The position numbers were made by a program, and so were the translations under genes. The notes below the pieces were generated by a model. That model saw nothing but the letters and a program-made list of their open reading frames with translations. It ran no database searches and was not told the origin of the DNA. This document shows positions 60,454 to 63,160 of a stretch of 63,160 bases of DNA, one piece after another. The DNA is taken from NCBI GenBank assembly GCA_900544715.1, contig UQWL01000017.1, positions 1 through 63,160 on the forward strand, written 5' to 3'. How positions within the stretch are numbered: position 1 is the stretch's first letter; each line of letters opens with the position of its first letter. This DNA comes from an uncultured Oscillospiraceae bacterium (GTDB lineage Bacteria; Bacillota; Clostridia; Oscillospirales; Acutalibacteraceae).

Positions 60454-62237
60454 TGGACACAATGACAGGGCTCAAACGAACAAATTACTGCGGCGACCTG
60501 CGCATACAGGATGTGGGCAGAACCGTGACCGTGTGCGGCTGGGTGCAGCGCCAGCGCGATCTCGGCGCGCTGATCTTCGTCGATCTGCGCGACCGCACCG
60601 GTATCGTGCAGCTCGCCTTCGACGAACAGACGAAGCAAGAAATTTTTGGTAAGGCCTTCGCGGTGCGCAGCGAATATGTGCTCATGGCAAAGGGCATTGT
60701 GCGCGAGCGCTCCAGCAAAAACAAGGAGATCCCCACCGGTGAAGTGGAAATTGTGGTGGACGACCTGCGCGTTTTGGCGCAGAGCGAAACGCCGCCCTTT
60801 GAAATCATTGAAAACTGCCCCACCGCGGAGCTGACACGGCTGAAATACCGCTACCTTGACCTGCGGCGCCCGGATTTGCAGCGCAATCTTCTGATGCGGC
60901 ATAAAATCTCCAAAATCACGCGGGATTATTTTGATGAAAACGGCTTCGTCGAAATTGAAACGCCCGTCCTCATCCGCTCCACGCCGGAGGGCGCAAGGGA
61001 CTTTCTTGTGCCCAGCCGCATCCACAATGGCTCGTTTTACGCGCTGCCGCAATCCCCACAGCTCTATAAGCAGCTCTCCATGGTGGCGGGCTTTGACCGC
61101 TACATGCAGATTGCCCGCTGCTTCCGCGATGAGGACCTGCGCGCGGACCGCCAGCCGGAATTCACCCAGATCGACGTGGAGATGTCCTTCGTTGAGATGG
61201 AGGATGTGCTCGCCATTGGCGAAGGCTATATGAAGCGTGTTTTCAAGGAAGCGCTGGGTGTGGACATTCAGCTCCCCCTGCCACGGATTACCTACCAGGA
61301 GGCCATGAATCGCTACGGCTCTGATAAACCGGATACCCGCTTCGGGATGGAGCTTTACGACCTGACCGATCTGGTCAGGGATTGCGGCTTCTCCGTTTTT
61401 TCCGGCGCGGCCGCGGGCGGCGGCACGGTGCGCGGCATCACGGCAAAGGGCGCTGTGAAAACGCTCACCCGCAAGGAGATTGACAAGCTCACGGAATTTG
61501 TGCGCGGCATCGGTGCAAAAGGGCTTGCCTGGATTCGCCTCACCTCGGATGGCACGACCTCCTCTTTTGCTAAATTCATGACGGACGACGAGATGCAGGC
61601 CATCCTCGCAAAGGCCGGCGCGGAAACCGGCGACGTGGTGCTGATCGTGGCGGATGCGATGGTATCGCACGTTCTTTCCGCCCTCGGCGCGCTGCGCAAC
61701 GAGGTGGCGAAAAAACTCGATATCATCCCGCAGGATACCTACAACCTCCTCTGGATCACGGAATTCCCCTTCTTCGAGTGGGATGAGGAGGCGGAGACCT
61801 TCGTTGCCATGCACCATCCCTTCACCGCGCCGATGGACGAATGCCTCGACTATCTCGAAACGGATAAGGCCAATGTGCGCGCCAAGGCCTACGATCTCGT
61901 GCTCAACGGCGTGGAGCTCTCCAGCGGATCGATCCGCATTACCGATCCCACCCTACAAAATCGCATTTTCTCCCTGCTCGGCCTGAGCGAAGAGGAGGCC
62001 AAGGCGAAATTTGGCTATCTGCTCGACGCGTTCCGCTTCGGCGCGCCGCCGCACGGCGGCTTTGGCATCGGCCTGGACCGGCTGATCATGCAGATGCTCC
62101 GCTGTGAAACGCTGCGGGACGTGGTGGCCTATCCAAAGGTGCAGAATGCGAGCGAACCGATGACAGAATGCCCTGCGGCAGTGGATGAGATCCAGCTTCA
62201 GGAGCTCGGCATCGCGTTGCAAAAAGCCGAAAAATAA
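60453..62237 (+). CDS. aspS: Aspartyl-tRNA synthetase, discriminating type
   Basis: A 594-aa bacterial AspRS with the OB-fold anticodon domain, class II motifs, the GAD insertion (about 290-420) and the C-terminal catalytic half (GAPPHGGFGIGLDRL). The tRNA-sorting residue is Leu37 (RQRDLGALIF), as in strict Asp-specific enzymes, against His35 in the copy at 31761-33527. Its start overlaps the hisS stop, the common hisS-aspS pair of Bacillota. It is the better candidate for the housekeeping AspRS. Confidence 0.95.
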   Translation: MDTMTGLKRTNYCGDLRIQDVGRTVTVCGWVQRQRDLGALIFVDLRDRTGIVQLAFDEQTKQEIFGKAFAVRSEYVLMAKGIVRERSSKNKEIPTGEVEIVVDDLRVLAQSETPPFEIIENCPTAELTRLKYRYLDLRRPDLQRNLLMRHKISKITRDYFDENGFVEIETPVLIRSTPEGARDFLVPSRIHNGSFYALPQSPQLYKQLSMVAGFDRYMQIARCFRDEDLRADRQPEFTQIDVEMSFVEMEDVLAIGEGYMKRVFKEALGVDIQLPLPRITYQEAMNRYGSDKPDTRFGMELYDLTDLVRDCGFSVFSGAAAGGGTVRGITAKGAVKTLTRKEIDKLTEFVRGIGAKGLAWIRLTSDGTTSSFAKFMTDDEMQAILAKAGAETGDVVLIVADAMVSHVLSALGALRNEVAKKLDIIPQDTYNLLWITEFPFFEWDEEAETFVAMHHPFTAPMDECLDYLETDKANVRAKAYDLVLNGVELSSGSIRITDPTLQNRIFSLLGLSEEEAKAKFGYLLDAFRFGAPPHGGFGIGLDRLIMQMLRCETLRDVVAYPKVQNASEPMTECPAAVDEIQLQELGIALQKAEK

Positions 62238-62247
62238 ACAAAAAAGT

Positions 62248-62283
62248 GGGATTGCGGCAAGCGCTGCAATCCCTTCCTCATTT
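62248..62283 (+). terminator. hisS-aspS terminator
   Basis: GGGATTGC pairs with GCAATCCC around a 10-base loop, followed by TTCCTCATTTT. The T-run is imperfect. Confidence 0.6.
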
Positions 62284-62301
62284 TCAAATGGAGGTGTCTC
62301 T

Positions 62302-62703
62302 ATGGCGATCCCTACCTGCCCGGAATGCAACCAGGAGGTTTCTTCCTCCGCTCCAGCCTGCCCACACTGCAGGTATACGCTGAAAAAGGATACGACCCCG
62401 CTCGGCAATGTACAACAGCACAAAACGGTTGGCATGGTGTTTCTTCTGCTCGGGTTTTCCGCCATTTTCGGCGGGCTGATTCTCATGTTCACCTGGTCGC
62501 TGCTGAGCATTTTAGGCGGGCTGCTGATCGTCGGCGGCTCGGCGCTCATGTCGCTGGGTTACCTGCAAATGGCCGGGTTTTACAACGTGACCTGCCCGCG
62601 CTGCGGCGCAAAGGGAACGCTTTCTCTCCGCGCCAAAGTGTGGAGTTGCCCGCAATGCAAACACAGATGCCCTCGGAAAGGCGATTCACTGGAAGAAGAA
62701 TGA
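62302..62703 (+). CDS. Zinc-ribbon membrane protein (133 aa)
   Basis: The N-terminus has a zinc ribbon with two Cys pairs, CPECNQEVSSSAPACPHC (residues 6-23). Two membrane helices follow (about 43-63 and 66-88), then a second zinc ribbon, CPRCGAKGTL...CPQC (about 97-118). The ribbons should face the cytosol. No enzymatic motif is seen. GGAGGTG lies 6 bases before the ATG. The gene lies between two terminators. Confidence 0.85.
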   Translation: MAIPTCPECNQEVSSSAPACPHCRYTLKKDTTPLGNVQQHKTVGMVFLLLGFSAIFGGLILMFTWSLLSILGGLLIVGGSALMSLGYLQMAGFYNVTCPRCGAKGTLSLRAKVWSCPQCKHRCPRKGDSLEEE

Positions 62704-62752
62704 ACACAATACGACAGGCAGCTTATTAGAAATGCTCAAAATGCACCGATTA

Positions 62753-62800
62753 AAAAAACCGGATTCCCTGCTTCACAGGAGGCAGGAAATCCGGTTTTTT
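62753..62800. terminator. Bidirectional terminator
   Basis: AAAACCGGATT...CCTGC pairs with GCAGG...AATCCGGTTTT around an 8-10-base loop, with T or A runs on both sides. It serves the zinc-ribbon gene and the convergent coiled-coil gene. Confidence 0.85.
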
Positions 62801-62818
62801 ATGTTATGAGTGAACCTT

Positions 62819-63157
62819 TTACATTCCGTTTGCACACTTTAACGTTCGAATTTCTTCACTGTGATCTGCCGATACCCGCTCCAGCGTACTCACCCGGGAA
62901 TGAAGCTCCTCCAACTCGTGCTCCCTGGGCAAACGCGCTACAATACCCTGGTGGCCTTCGGCCAGCAATTGTAAATGGTTGGGAATATCATGCTCCAACA
63001 AAACCTCAACGCGATCCATCCGCATTTCCATACGATCCATGCGGGTTTCTATTCTGTCTATACGCCCGCCCATCTCATCGATGCGGTTACCCATCTCATC
63101 GATACGACCGCTCATTTCGTCGATGCGGCCTTCCATTTTATCGATACGACCGCTCAT
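62819..63157 (-). CDS. Heptad-repeat coiled-coil protein, cut by the window edge
   Basis: At least 112 aa. The first 56 or so residues are exact seven-residue units of the type M-x-x-R-I-D-E/K/R (SGRIDE, GNRIDE, GGRIDR), giving a long coiled coil. The C-terminal part (VEVLLEHDIPNHLQLLAEGH onward) is also helical. The gene reaches the last bases of the window and probably continues upstream, so the start is not known. Similar repeats occur in small coiled-coil proteins of phages and Clostridia; no function is inferred. Confidence 0.65.
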   Translation of the reverse strand: MSGRIDKMEGRIDEMSGRIDEMGNRIDEMGGRIDRIETRMDRMEMRMDRVEVLLEHDIPNHLQLLAEGHQGIVARLPREHELEELHSRVSTLERVSADHSEEIRTLKCANGM

Positions 63158-63160
63158 TTC

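Noticed and set aside
1..63160. CRISPR array, prophage, rRNA or tRNA genes
   Set aside because: No regularly spaced identical repeats, no phage structural or integrase genes, and no rRNA or tRNA sequence recognised in any intergenic gap.

Overview
The window looks like a chromosome segment of an anaerobic, moderately GC-rich Bacillota of class Clostridia, probably a gut or similar host-associated lineage. The evidence is the Gram-positive gene order ylxM-ffh-rpsP-khpA and rimP-nusA-ylxR-ylxQ-infB-rbfA-...-truB-ribF-rpsO-pnp, an L27 with a Prp-cleaved N-terminal extension, an oxygen-sensitive pyruvate formate-lyase with its activase, and strong Shine-Dalgarno sites that often precede TTG or GTG starts. 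I saw no rRNA, tRNA, CRISPR array, prophage or intact transposase gene. The exact genus cannot be read from the sequence.

Layout. 1-3140: a small orphan gene, then a minus-strand ylxM-ffh-rpsP-khpA operon. 3140-12100: two very large secreted, helical-repeat proteins on the plus strand, the first with a metallophosphatase-like head; this is the most distinctive accessory block. 12300-15130: yebC, a lipoprotein and a two-gene ribbon-helix-helix/PadR regulator pair. 15170-26770: the long minus-strand translation and RNA-processing cluster (rimP to pnp). 27000-33530: a membrane-anchored MBL-fold hydrolase, then aspS-gatC-gatA-gatB, the transamidation route to Asn-tRNA(Asn). 33530-36260: a MITE-like element, a small membrane protein, a possible micro-ORF with a hairpin cluster, a nucleoside phosphorylase and a lipoprotein. 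36330-39490: pflB-pflA. 39820-43950: rlmH, walJ, murA and rplU-prp-rpmA. 44040-46140: an unrecognised secreted protein followed by a 59-aa membrane protein and a 90-aa cysteine-rich protein. 46137-51100: pspC, folD, lgt and a pair of M16 peptidases. 51399-58748: a 2449-aa cyclic beta-1,2-glucan synthase-like enzyme. 59092-62240: hisS and a second aspS. 62300-63160: a zinc-ribbon membrane protein and a truncated coiled-coil gene.

How the genes work together. Most of the window is housekeeping: SRP targeting, ribosome assembly, transcription-translation coupling and RNA decay. Two aspartyl-tRNA synthetases carry different tRNA-discrimination signatures. The one beside gatCAB has the relaxed (histidine) type and the one beside hisS has the strict (leucine) type. 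The envelope is represented by murA, lgt, two FIVAR-like surface proteins, lipoproteins and the giant glucan synthase. The less explained elements are the pseudoenzyme-like metallophosphatase head, a roughly 99-bp repeat found in two minus-strand intergenic gaps, promoter-proximal iterons, several hairpin-dense gaps and small ORFs with strong ribosome binding sites.
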